Source of the DNA: Pycnopodia helianthoides
Lineage: Eukaryota; Echinodermata; Asteroidea; Forcipulatida; Asteriidae
Reading direction: 5' to 3'
Assembly (NCBI GenBank): GCA_032158295.1
Contig: CM063252.1
Coordinates: 20,480,036-20,544,035 of the forward strand
Length of the DNA: 64,000 bases
Shown: piece by piece, positions 60,601 to 64,000 of the stretch
Numbering within the stretch: position 1 is the first letter of the stretch
How the letters are laid out: every line of letters starts with the position of its first letter
Program-made: the position numbers and the translations under genes
The notes under the pieces: model-generated
What the model saw: only the letters and a program-made list of their open reading frames with translations
Told to the model about the DNA's origin: nothing
The model's database searches: none

Positions 60601-60703
60601 TCACCCATCCATGGCTCGACGTCTGGAGCTTGGAAGTAGCTGGAATGAGGTCTGTATCAACATCTTTAAGGGAGACAAAGAGGGTGTACAGGTGACAAAT
60701 TAA
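26791..60703 (+). CDS. PARP4: PARP4 (vault PARP), complete coding region, 34 exons
   Basis: Vault-associated ADP-ribosyltransferase. Exons: 26791-26922, 27496-27694, 27860-27926, 28034-28112, 28463-28621, 29460-29609, 30835-30975, 31764-31955, 32277-32434, 33099-33239, 34231-34329, 34573-34756, 35180-35354, 35941-36071, 36648-36866, 37738-37943, 38122-38202, 39273-39603, 39960-40218, 40887-40986, 42420-42590, 42920-43000, 44070-44252, 45889-46014, 47154-47223, 47430-47471, 49136-49210, 52261-52388, 53042-53312, 53696-53736, 54095-56845, 57783-57874, 59292-59391, 60429-60703. Total about 7.6 kb, roughly 2,530 residues against about 1,720 in human; the repeat exon explains most of the excess. 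Domain order matches vertebrate PARP4 exactly. Phases agree except at the exon 17/18 junction and one missing base near 54915. The start ATG directly follows an acceptor (gtcgtag), so a 5' UTR exon lies upstream. Confidence 0.96.
27860..29609 (+). CDS. PARP4: PARP4 exons 3-6: linker and pre-catalytic region
   Basis: Exons 27860-27926, 28034-28112, 28463-28621 and 29460-29609. They encode a Lys-rich linker (ETKKLVKKSFFNINKF), VWQWGSVDSPAYLEDNYEVA matching the vertebrate FEVAKYNTLE region, FYQLELHVIPDDVFDG, and ESAVELYSFLYTQRLKMKRS. This corresponds to the weakly conserved stretch between BRCT and PARP regulatory domains. Junction phases agree. The motifs are weak; assignment rests on position and continuity. 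Confidence 0.88.
29896..30456 (+). repeat. 28-bp minisatellite, 20 copies
   Basis: Unit of exactly 28 bp containing GGGTACCAAGAACCCTAGC and TACACCAC. Copies differ mainly by AACCC or AAGCC. Period 28 is not a multiple of three and the array is in the PARP4 intron between exons 6 and 7, so it is non-coding. Confidence 0.97.
30835..32434 (+). CDS. PARP4: PARP4 exons 7-9: PARP regulatory helical domain
   Basis: Exons 30835-30975, 31764-31955 and 32277-32434. Segments SSEVASLVESLWKEVVGELE, then VTKAESILLQIKKAL, FYSQIPHK, KKQDLCQ, LIKDIVSVSETTNW and YRALRCHI match vertebrate PARP4 (MIWAEALGHLE, SKAEGILLLVKAAL, FYRLIPHK, KKADLCQ, LIRDMVNVCET, YRALRCKI). This alpha-helical domain precedes the transferase fold. 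Confidence 0.95.
33099..35354 (+). CDS. PARP4: PARP4 exons 10-13: ADP-ribosyltransferase catalytic domain
   Basis: Exons 33099-33239, 34231-34329, 34573-34756 and 35180-35354. The H-Y-E residues are visible: His in LLFHASRP (33199-33201), Tyr in LGSGIYFADS (34310-34312) and Glu in DDEYVVYSTNQ (35186-35188). Flanking matches include NFVGILSRGLVLPKVV, KYSHTSQTTGTRL, VALGNCHD and FHSVHGVK. Vertebrate PARP4 also keeps H-Y-E yet is classed as a mono-ADP-ribosyltransferase, so activity is likely but product length cannot be read from this. Confidence 0.96.
33445..33900 (+). mobile_element. tRNA-Leu-derived SINE (family A) with 91-bp internal duplication
   Basis: The head GTGGCAGAAAGGTCTAGTGC and the family body are present. 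A 91-bp segment beginning GTGTAGGGTTCAGGTCC occurs twice in tandem (starts 33500 and 33591), almost identical, so the duplication is recent. It lies in the PARP4 intron between exons 10 and 11. Confidence 0.8.
34905..35118 (-). mobile_element. LINE 3' coding remnant, minus strand
   Basis: The minus strand reads RSTHDITHLNVKQKAFSVAG, then MKLNNLPPVIRESVRLSCYK and LLRLTSIRVNF. This is the C-terminal pattern (AF-x-x-AGP-x-LWNNLP-x-x-IR) of non-LTR retrotransposon ORF2 proteins. Short open remnant. Intron between PARP4 exons 12 and 13. Confidence 0.65.
35655..35815 (+). repeat. Degenerate 24-bp tandem repeat
   Basis: Several imperfect copies of a unit like GACTGGATTGTAGTTTGGCT plus four bases. 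PARP4 intron between exons 13 and 14. Confidence 0.75.
35941..38202 (+). CDS. PARP4: PARP4 exons 14-17: VIT domain
   Basis: Exons 35941-36071, 36648-36866, 37738-37943 and 38122-38202. The VIT (inter-alpha-trypsin inhibitor) domain is very well conserved: PIEAKYVFPLDEQAAVCGFE, AFINDKHIVGEVKEKE, GHGAYLMDEE, DVFTVSVGNLPPNTTVVIKI, and ends SLSVHVAVEMPYEI. All frames and phases agree. VIT next to vWA is the arrangement seen in PARP4 and ITIH proteins. Confidence 0.96.
36095..36405. mobile_element. Family B tRNA-like repeat remnant
   Basis: Contains the reverse B/A-box region AACCTGCAACCTCTGGATTA, CATCGGGGATAAAG, and the terminal CAGTCAGTTTCCCTTGTGGT motif in inverted form. Decayed. Intron between PARP4 exons 14 and 15. 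Confidence 0.6.
37458..37592 (+). repeat. (ATTC)n-type microsatellite
   Basis: Imperfect ATTC tetranucleotide run with CATCCCTT interruptions, in the PARP4 intron between exons 15 and 16. Its Ser/Phe/His-rich translations are artefacts. Confidence 0.95.
38955..39192. mobile_element. Near-perfect foldback (hairpin) element
   Basis: 77-bp arms at 38992-39068 and 39084-39160 are perfect reverse complements around a 15-bp loop. Less perfect outer arms (TGGTTCATACTTCAAGC and GTGAAGTATGAACC) extend it to about 238 bp. It lies in the PARP4 intron between exons 17 and 18, ending 80 bp before the exon 18 acceptor, in the sense to form a long RNA hairpin in the pre-mRNA. Confidence 0.9.
39273..40986 (+). 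CDS. PARP4: PARP4 exons 18-20: von Willebrand A domain
   Basis: Exons 39273-39603, 39960-40218 and 40887-40986. The MIDAS motif D-x-S-x-S is present as DLSNS (39486-39500) in VVILLDLSNSMREGSNLQDA. The other metal-site parts appear as MGNTDVW and FISDGHVSNDE. The start of exon 18 does not join exon 17 in phase: exon 17 ends in phase 2, while the conserved frame of exon 18 (TATKATVCLSE, GLDDGFQLLIGLAEI) begins in phase 0 after gtcgacag. One base is unaccounted for near 39273-39290. Confidence 0.94.
40490..40740 (-). mobile_element. Decayed minus-strand SINE interrupted by a MITE-like piece
   Basis: The reverse of a tRNA-Leu-type head (ATGCTCTAGACCACTTGGTC at the right side) and body (CAAGAGCATGAGTGTCATGA) flanks about 140 bp bounded by GGGCTGGGTTTCACAAAGC and AATTGAGCCC. 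Those ends resemble the TIRs of the element at 48404-48984. Intron between PARP4 exons 19 and 20. Confidence 0.5.
41186..41480 (-). mobile_element. LINE 3' coding remnant, minus strand, disrupted
   Basis: The minus strand reads KNRLNSHTRKFWFSQRVINY, then an in-frame TAG where a Trp is expected, SALPQ, a frameshift, and VDATSVNILKGQWDKFLKSI. This is the CR1-type ORF2 C-terminus (FSQRVINYW-x-LP, SVN-x-FK-x-x-LDK). Decayed. Intron between PARP4 exons 20 and 21. Confidence 0.65.
42105..42395 (+). mobile_element. tRNA-Glu-like SINE (family C), second copy
   Basis: GCAGTCAGGTTGGCGTAGTG head, B box like CCAGTTCAAATC, body GGTTTTCAGTCCCTGCCTGA, and 3' end GAGTCCTTGGCTTCACAACT followed by short AAATG repeats. 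It ends about 25 bases before PARP4 exon 21, so it sits at that exon's branch-point region. Confidence 0.75.
42420..46014 (+). CDS. PARP4: PARP4 exons 21-24: post-vWA region
   Basis: Exons 42420-42590, 42920-43000, 44070-44252 and 45889-46014. They encode VKSQLSRASQPVLSSVNVKW, VVYGFVPYCTQATLTATIDG, LTARNIIRDWEEG, then the highly conserved SIVTQFTSFVAVEVRDE, and DLLQKEEVDSLTYLDWQDD. These match LYGFIPHCTQATL, AARALIRDYEDG, SLITQFTSFVAVEKRDE and IAKEDVDFLPYMSWQ of vertebrate PARP4. Everything is in frame. Confidence 0.95.
43482..43985 (-). mobile_element. Family A SINE (minus) carrying an inserted plus-strand family A 3' half
   Basis: Minus-strand SINE sequence at 43490-43600 and 43796-43985 (reverse of the AAAGAACCCAGT body and the tRNA-Leu head) is interrupted at 43605-43795 by the 3' half of another copy in plus orientation, ending GAAGCCACTATTATTATTAT. 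The arrangement is SINE within SINE. Intron between PARP4 exons 22 and 23. Confidence 0.75.
44500..45450 (+). repeat. Dispersed repeat (family E), copy 2, split by an insertion
   Basis: Same blocks as copy 1 up to GACCCTGCCAGTTTTA (about 44921). Foreign sequence runs to about 45400, bounded by CCTTGCAACG and CGCTGCAAGG (short inverted ends). Then the family resumes with GGTTTTAAACAGGCATTGAA and TTATTCCCTTATTG. The internal stem is strong: GCAGGGTCGTGGT pairs with ACCACGACCCTGC. PARP4 intron between exons 23 and 24. Confidence 0.75.
46057..46289. mobile_element. Small palindromic MITE
   Basis: The ends GGCACTATCGTCGTGATCAC and TGATCACGACAACGGTGCC are inverted, and inner blocks CACTCACCCAGTTACT and AGTAACTGGGTGAGAG are also inverted. 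No coding capacity. Lies just after PARP4 exon 24. Confidence 0.7.
46348..46503 (+). other. Possible extra or alternative PARP4 exon
   Basis: After a good acceptor (acgttttag) an open phase-0 frame runs through LFARPPVVTLGLGEVCEAD and CFTVFCRDLGGPEQFYENLV. A weak donor GAG|gtgttt at 46503 would join exon 25 in phase 0. The stronger donor CTAG|gtgagt at about 46529 would break frame. No match to PARP4 is recognised, so it may be chance. Confidence 0.25.
47154..52388 (+). CDS. PARP4: PARP4 exons 25-28: short acidic linker exons
   Basis: Exons 47154-47223, 47430-47471, 49136-49210 and 52261-52388. They encode CIEGHETMLDDEEWNPIN, MHMESSADEQ, DDDDGEILTMDMMIKENRG and RGLRTRRTAAVGPMMDK. They are poorly conserved, but each has good splice sites and the phases chain 0-1-1-1-0 without a break into exon 29. 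Small in-frame exons of this kind could be alternatively spliced. Confidence 0.8.
48404..48984. mobile_element. Outer MITE with 26-bp terminal inverted repeats
   Basis: The left end begins GGGCCCAATTTCATAGAGC and the right end is its exact reverse complement over 26 bp, ending at 48984. Without the inner insertion (48430-48813 plus one TTAA) it is about 193 bp. No coding capacity. Intron between PARP4 exons 26 and 27. Confidence 0.85.
48430..48813. mobile_element. Inner MITE with TTAA target duplication (piggyBac-like, non-autonomous)
   Basis: 19-bp perfect terminal inverted repeats AGGAACATTACAGAATTGG (48430-48448 and the complement at 48795-48813), flanked on both sides by TTAA (48426-48429, 48814-48817). 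It is 384 bp with no transposase and sits inside the left TIR edge of the outer element. TTAA duplication is characteristic of the piggyBac superfamily. Confidence 0.85.
49251..49590 (+). repeat. Imperfect tandem duplication, about 208-bp spacing
   Basis: The block GGTATACACATTCAAACTGG with the following AAAAGTTGAAG and AGAGGGACAA blocks occurs twice (starts about 49251 and 49459), the second copy shorter. PARP4 intron between exons 27 and 28. Confidence 0.8.
50708..51230 (+). mobile_element. Two family B tRNA-like units, the first a foldback element
   Basis: 50708-50942 begins AAGTAATAAACCACAAGGGA and ends with the inverted form TTCCTTTGTGGTTTATTACT. Between them is a tRNA-like unit (A box GATAGCTTAGTTGGTAGAGC, GTTAATCC, B box GGTTCAAATCCCGC). 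A second tRNA-like unit follows at 51117-51190. The tRNA-Asn-like cores do not form a clean cloverleaf, so these are repeats and not tRNA genes. Intron between PARP4 exons 27 and 28. Confidence 0.75.
51740..52205 (-). mobile_element. Two tRNA-Leu-type SINE copies, minus strand
   Basis: 51750-51880 is the reverse of the family A body and B-box side. 51965-52200 is a second copy with head GTCGTGGCCGAGTG, GGACTCAAGTTCTG and B box GTGGGTTCGAATACTGG, but with a different body (contains ATACCCATTTGTACTACTGG), so it is another subfamily. Intron before PARP4 exon 28. Confidence 0.7.
52566..52692. mobile_element. Small palindromic MITE
   Basis: The ends ATGTTGACTGCTTTTACTTG and ACAGTCAAAGCAGTCAACG are inverted. 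The centre GTGATCCCAGACGCTCTTGG forms a second stem with its downstream GGGATCAC. About 127 bp. PARP4 intron between exons 28 and 29. Confidence 0.7.
53042..53736 (+). CDS. PARP4: PARP4 exons 29-30
   Basis: Exons 53042-53312 and 53696-53736. Exon 29 is Gln-rich at its start (AEQQMQQQQIIQGLQSD), has a basic run KKSKKKKTGARG that resembles a nuclear localisation signal, and DDFLSARSAKQ. Exon 30 encodes LSSRKSASRMLSR. Phases agree with the neighbours. No named domain. Confidence 0.85.
54095..56845 (+). CDS. PARP4: PARP4 exon 31: FG/polyproline repeat exon
   Basis: 2.75-kb exon after tgtttcag, ending AACAAAG|gtaag. The first third has degenerate FG and proline blocks (TAKLFGGHLP, FSFGVPPPPQSPP, GASFGGPSPTPS, TALFGRPAP, TGLFGGPPSLPPP). 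Then 17 near-identical 28-29 residue repeats follow, and last a unique tail with LPLDLSKL (56485-56508) and RSPSVAVSN. One base is missing near 54915 (in ccgcccc), after which the frame continues AAKQTGSSTFGGFGSSQQ; restoring it also gives the phase needed for exon 32. The two long frames that meet at about 55024 are therefore one coding exon. Vertebrate PARP4 has a Pro/Ser/FG-rich region in the same place. Confidence 0.93.
55024..56421 (+). repeat. PARP4: Coding minisatellite, 84-87 bp unit, 17 copies
   Basis: Each unit encodes RFGGVSSSEKAGLFGG plus six to eight prolines and ATGS or AGS. Variants occur in a fixed order: units with a G-RFGG start carry SSSKKAALFGG and are followed by an M-RFGG unit. 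This V-V-G-M block recurs at units 3-6, 7-10 and 13-16, so there is a higher-order period of four to six units. Bases are nearly identical between copies, which indicates recent expansion or gene conversion. Confidence 0.97.
56955..57527. mobile_element. Long foldback element, about 195-bp arms
   Basis: The left arm (56955-57149) and right arm (57332-57527) are inverted copies at roughly nine bases in ten, separated by 182 bp. Shared blocks include CACTTCCGGGGGTATAACTT, GCTCAGCTAGCTGTGTACAG and ATCTAAGGTGGATTAATAA. No coding capacity. PARP4 intron between exons 31 and 32. Confidence 0.88.
57783..60703 (+). CDS. PARP4: PARP4 exons 32-34: C-terminal vault-interaction region
   Basis: Exons 57783-57874, 59292-59391 and 60429-60703. 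They encode IAEVMFLLKLQNKAGWWSLG, YISQMLIDAGVKSLGADMAR, LLEQLVTTYLILLHLNKILK and ESDHPSMARRLELGSSWNEV. These match vertebrate PARP4 (GFWKLT, GIQSLGVKGRECLLDLIATM, LVLQFIRTRL, QYPSICPRLELGNDWDSA), the part known to bind major vault protein. The stop is TAA at 60701-60703, directly followed by an AATAAA. Confidence 0.93.
57926..58630 (+). mobile_element. Family A SINE interrupted by about 330 bp of other sequence
   Basis: The head TCGTGGCCAAGTGGTCTGGT and the body up to AAGAACCCAGTACACC (about 58095) are followed by unrelated sequence to about 58455. The family then resumes (TTAAGAGAAGGGGTTTGTCC) and ends near a GATTATTATTGTTATG tail. Intron between PARP4 exons 32 and 33. Confidence 0.7.
58637..58995. 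repeat. Dispersed repeat (family D), longer copy
   Basis: Begins GAATTTGTATCGGGGAATAA, contains ACACCGATATTAGTGTGAAG and ends with a reversed tRNA-like stretch ACCACTAGACCACCAAGC. Likely a minus-strand SINE. Intron between PARP4 exons 32 and 33. Confidence 0.55.
59610..60145 (+). mobile_element. LINE 3' end remnant, plus strand
   Basis: The plus strand encodes RSFIHTAVPLWNSC, then VVGNITKEGIQSFKRCMHER, the C-terminal signature of non-LTR retrotransposon ORF2 proteins, followed by about 130 bp resembling a 3' UTR. Intron between PARP4 exons 33 and 34. Confidence 0.65.
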
Positions 60704-63700
60704 ATAAAATGTTTTAAAATAAAGCTTAAAACAATAGTTTATACAATGAAAGGTTTGGTGCTCAACCCCCAAAATAGGTGAACCGTTTGTAATCTGAATC
60801 CCTCTCCATTTCATTTCATTTATAGTTTCACATTATTATAGCCAAAACATCCTGTCTTGAGAAATATTTCCATTACTCTAAGAACATTATTTTCTCTTCA
60901 ATATTTAGATTTTCTGAAACAAACAAAAACAAAATATAAAATGATGCACAAATCCGGTCCCTAAGAAAAAAACTATGTTTGATGTTTATTACTTCAAAAC
61001 TTCACCACCCAATCAAAATGGAATTTTACACCCGATGAAATGATTGGGTGCTTATTGGATAGTACGGGATGGGAATAATTTGACTCTTCCAAAATCCAAT
61101 GATGCAGTATACTATTATTGTCAACAATCTTGTCAGATCAACTCGAAAATGTGAAGTAGAAATCAGACTTGCTTCAGAGTAGTGTTAGGAGATGAAACAA
61201 TTATTTTTTTCTGAAACATAACAAAACACGAACGACACAAACAAACAGTGTTTTAATTTTGCTCTTAAATATAGTTGTATTTGTATATTCAGTCCTTATA
61301 TATTTTTTTATAATGACATAAGTGTAATCTAGATGATTATTTAAAATTTTCATTCCAATGTTTTTCCAAATTTAATCACAGATCAAAAGAAATACAGAAT
61401 TTCATGCAAGCAAGCATATTTTGTGAAAAATAAATCGCTAAAAATTGTCTAATAAAAATTGTCTAATAAAATGTAATTGTCCCCTTGCATATGACGTCAA
61501 GAGCACAAAACAGCGCCTCACTGAGTCTAAAGGAAGCCCTCTTATTGGCTGAAAGTTTTGAATGGAAGGTACACATGTGCGTGCTTGTAATGTTTGACCT
61601 CAGCGATGGCGGCCTGTGCAAGGGGTCTATGTAAATAAAGTGGAGGTTATTGATATGTTGCACTTAAGCAGATTTTGTATTGCTAGGGTTGTAAAAGAAA
61701 AACTTTGTCAAACGATTTGTTTGTAATTTTACAGTATTGTTATCCAAGAAAGATTAATCATTTAAACCAATCTATGTTAAAAAAATATGCTGACATATAA
61801 TAATGCAAATTAGAATCACCACAATAGTTGGAAAGTGCCTTGTTTATTAATTGACAAAATACAGGTGTAGTTATCTGAAAATTATATTTTAACTTGTAAT
61901 CTTGCCCTAAATGGTCAAAATATTTTTATAACAAAATTATTTTAAAAATTGCCTGTTGCAGGCAGGATATACTTTTGGTAGTTGTCAAATACTAGTATCC
62001 TCACTTGGTGTATCTCAACACATGCTTAAAATAACAAACTTGTGAAAATTTGGGCTCAATATTGGTTATCGAAGTTGAAAGAAAATAGTGAAAGAAAAAA
62101 ACCCTTGTTGCAAGATTTGTGTGGTTTCAAATGCCTGAGAAAGGCTTCATGCTTGAAGCTTTTCTCATATTCAAATATTTTAGTGAGAAACTACCTCTTT
62201 CTCAAAAACTACATCACTTCAGAGAGAGTCGTTTTTCACAATGTTCTATACTCTCAGGTGCTCCTTACCAAGTACATTTTTATGGTAACATAATTCTTGA
62301 GTAATTATCAAAAGTATCGACTGCCTTTAAATCAAAATTCATTAACAGAATGCGTGTTTGGTTGAGAATGTGAGTGTGTTTAAAATTGTTATTACTAGCA
62401 ACTCATTTAGCTTCATAGGAGTAAGAAGTAACTTAAAATATTCTAGAATGTATCTTATCTAAGTAAGCGACCATTAAGATTGAGGTTAGAAAGAACTTAT
62501 TGTTAAATGGTTCAAATGATAGATTATGTTTTTGATAAACTACAGCTTTCTTAGCCTAAACAGTCTAACGATCCGTAATTGACCAATCACAGCAGTAATT
62601 GTTCTATTGTGACCATGAATTTATGAATAAATTTACTATCCCAGTACGAAATAATATGGGATCATGTCACTTAATCAATATTCAACATTAACAGGAGGAA
62701 AGCTGCAAATGAGAAAGCAATGCAAAGCACAAAAAGGGCGAAATCAAGATCGTCGCCAATGGAGAAATATTACAAAAGAAGTCATGTATAGTACATGTTT
62801 GGAATTAACTTTCATTTATTTTCATTTAATTGATTTTCATTCAACCCCCCCCCTAAAAACAAACAAACAAACGCCCCAACACCCCAACAAACAAACAAAC
62901 AGTAAGACAGACAAAAATTAATGAAAGAAAATTAGTTTTCTAACTTGTAAATGTAAAATAGCCACGACAAATTTTAGTTTGACAAAAATAAAAAATAAAA
63001 ATCAATTATAAAACAGATGATGATATCAATTTGAAAGGTCATTAGAACTCGATGTGAAAGTTTCAAAAATAAAGGACATTCTATACTAAAAACGTGGTTA
63101 TTACTTGAACCAAAAAGCAGATTCAGAAGAAGAAAAAGAAGTTTATTATTTTGTCTTTTCAATTATTATATTGAGTAGGTAATACAGGAATGTCTAGTTG
63201 TAATATTATCTATTTCGTGAGCATAACCGTGTATTAACTTCCAACTAAAATGAATTGCGCAAACGTCAGTAAATTAAGCTGTCATTGACTACACTAGAAT
63301 TATAATTAACTTTTTTGCTTTAAACCAACAAGGCCGGGCAAAACGTTTCCTGCTAGATAGAATTCCTTTGTAGTTATGATGAAGATATGAAAGTGTTTGA
63401 CGATCACACATCGGAAAATGGGGAAAAGCCACGTTTTCTGTTAATATGTCAATGTTTAACTATCAGTGCCTGCGTTATAATAGAATACACTTACGATGTG
63501 CATTTTCTTTGTTTACTGAATGTTGCAATTAAGTGTGAATATTGAAAGTTACTGATTCCAATAGAATTGAAACAGTATTCTTGTTATATCATTCTGGTAA
63601 TGAATTCAAGAAACACTCAAAAGTGCCACGCACTGTATTCCGTAGACCTGGTGATACAACAATTTCCTGGAGAGTTGATATGCGGTTTCTATCATTTCAA

Positions 63701-63844
63701 GATCGAAAAAATCACATGTCAAATCGGCCTCGTACAAGCAACATCTGACGTTTCATTCAGTGGATGTTCATCAGTTACTGACCAGATTGTGCTGTGTGCT
63801 GGACAAACGACTCTCTGTGGTAGAGAAATCTTGGGGACAGAACA
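60704..63844. other. Intergenic region after PARP4, no gene seen
   Basis: AT-rich. Polyadenylation-like AATAAA motifs occur at 60703-60708 and 60718-60723, very close to the PARP4 stop. An acceptor-like site at about 62694 (ttaacag) is followed by a Lys/Arg-rich open stretch that could be an alternative last exon, but no family match is seen. Short AAAC-type repeats lie at 62850-62900. Nothing else is identifiable. Confidence 0.6.
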
Positions 63845-64000
63845 ATGAGTTTTCTCAATGGCCTTGTATCGTTAATGACAATATCGGTCATGACTCGATT
63901 AGGCGTGGATGCAGTATGTGCCACGCCCTACTGCCCACCACCATGGCATGGCTTTCAAGGACATTGCTACCAGTTCCTTGACCTTCAGAAGTCATGGCTT
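63845..64000 (+). CDS. Secreted C-type lectin-like protein, 5' part (runs off the window)
   Basis: The ATG at 63845 opens 52 codons to the right edge. The first ~24 residues (MSFLNGLVSLMTISVM, then TRLGVDAVCA) look like a signal peptide, although an Arg interrupts the end of the hydrophobic stretch. Then comes YCPPPWHGFQGHCYQFLDLQ and KSWL, the standard opening of a long-form C-type lectin-like domain: first Cys pair spaced C-x9-C, W in CPxxW, and the F/W before the first helix. Sugar-binding loop residues lie outside the window. The two longer overlapping frames in this stretch have no such pattern and are shadows. No intron is seen before the edge. Confidence 0.8.
   Translation, partial: MSFLNGLVSLMTISVMTRLGVDAVCATPYCPPPWHGFQGHCYQFLDLQKSWL

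Noticed and set aside
60437..60814. Minus-strand frame overlapping the PARP4 end
   Set aside because: Shadow of PARP4 exon 34, which matches the vault-binding C-terminus.

Overview
The window is eukaryotic and metazoan: intron-rich genes with GT/AG junctions, AT-rich intergenic DNA and many tRNA-derived SINEs. The protein content (a PARP4/vault PARP with BRCT, ART, VIT and vWA parts, and a REV3L with a giant central exon) and the repeat style point to an invertebrate deuterostome. I favour an echinoderm, probably a sea star, but the species is inferred, not shown.

Layout. (1) 338-15539, minus strand: the 5' two thirds of REV3L, catalytic subunit of DNA polymerase zeta, in 16 coding exons from the start codon to just before the exonuclease/polymerase core, which lies beyond the left edge. 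(2) 15540-26790: about 11 kb between the two divergent genes with no protein gene seen. It holds SINEs, a LINE 3' end and a Penelope-like element fragment with a GIY-YIG domain. (3) 26791-60703, plus strand: a complete PARP4 in 34 coding exons, reading BRCT, PARP regulatory helices, ADP-ribosyltransferase, VIT, vWA, acidic linker, a 2.75-kb exon with 17 copies of a 28-residue GLFG/polyproline repeat, and a vault-binding type C-terminus. Its introns carry SINEs, MITEs, foldback elements, LINE tails and a 20-copy minisatellite. (4) 60704-63844: no gene seen. (5) 63845-64000, plus strand: the first 52 codons of a secreted C-type lectin-like protein.

REV3L (translesion synthesis) and PARP4 (vault-associated ADP-ribosyltransferase) lie head to head. 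Both relate to stress or DNA damage, but nothing here shows a shared promoter. Splice phases agree across nearly all junctions in both genes. The exceptions are about nine small indels, several in homopolymers or short repeats: seven in REV3L and two in PARP4. With everything else intact, uncorrected sequencing indels are the simplest explanation, though real lesions are not excluded.

The most distinctive features are the PARP4 repeat array with higher-order periodicity, two preserved REV7-binding motifs and an AT-hook in the REV3L giant exon, a TTAA-flanked MITE nested in another MITE, long foldback hairpins in PARP4 introns, and the lectin start at the right edge.
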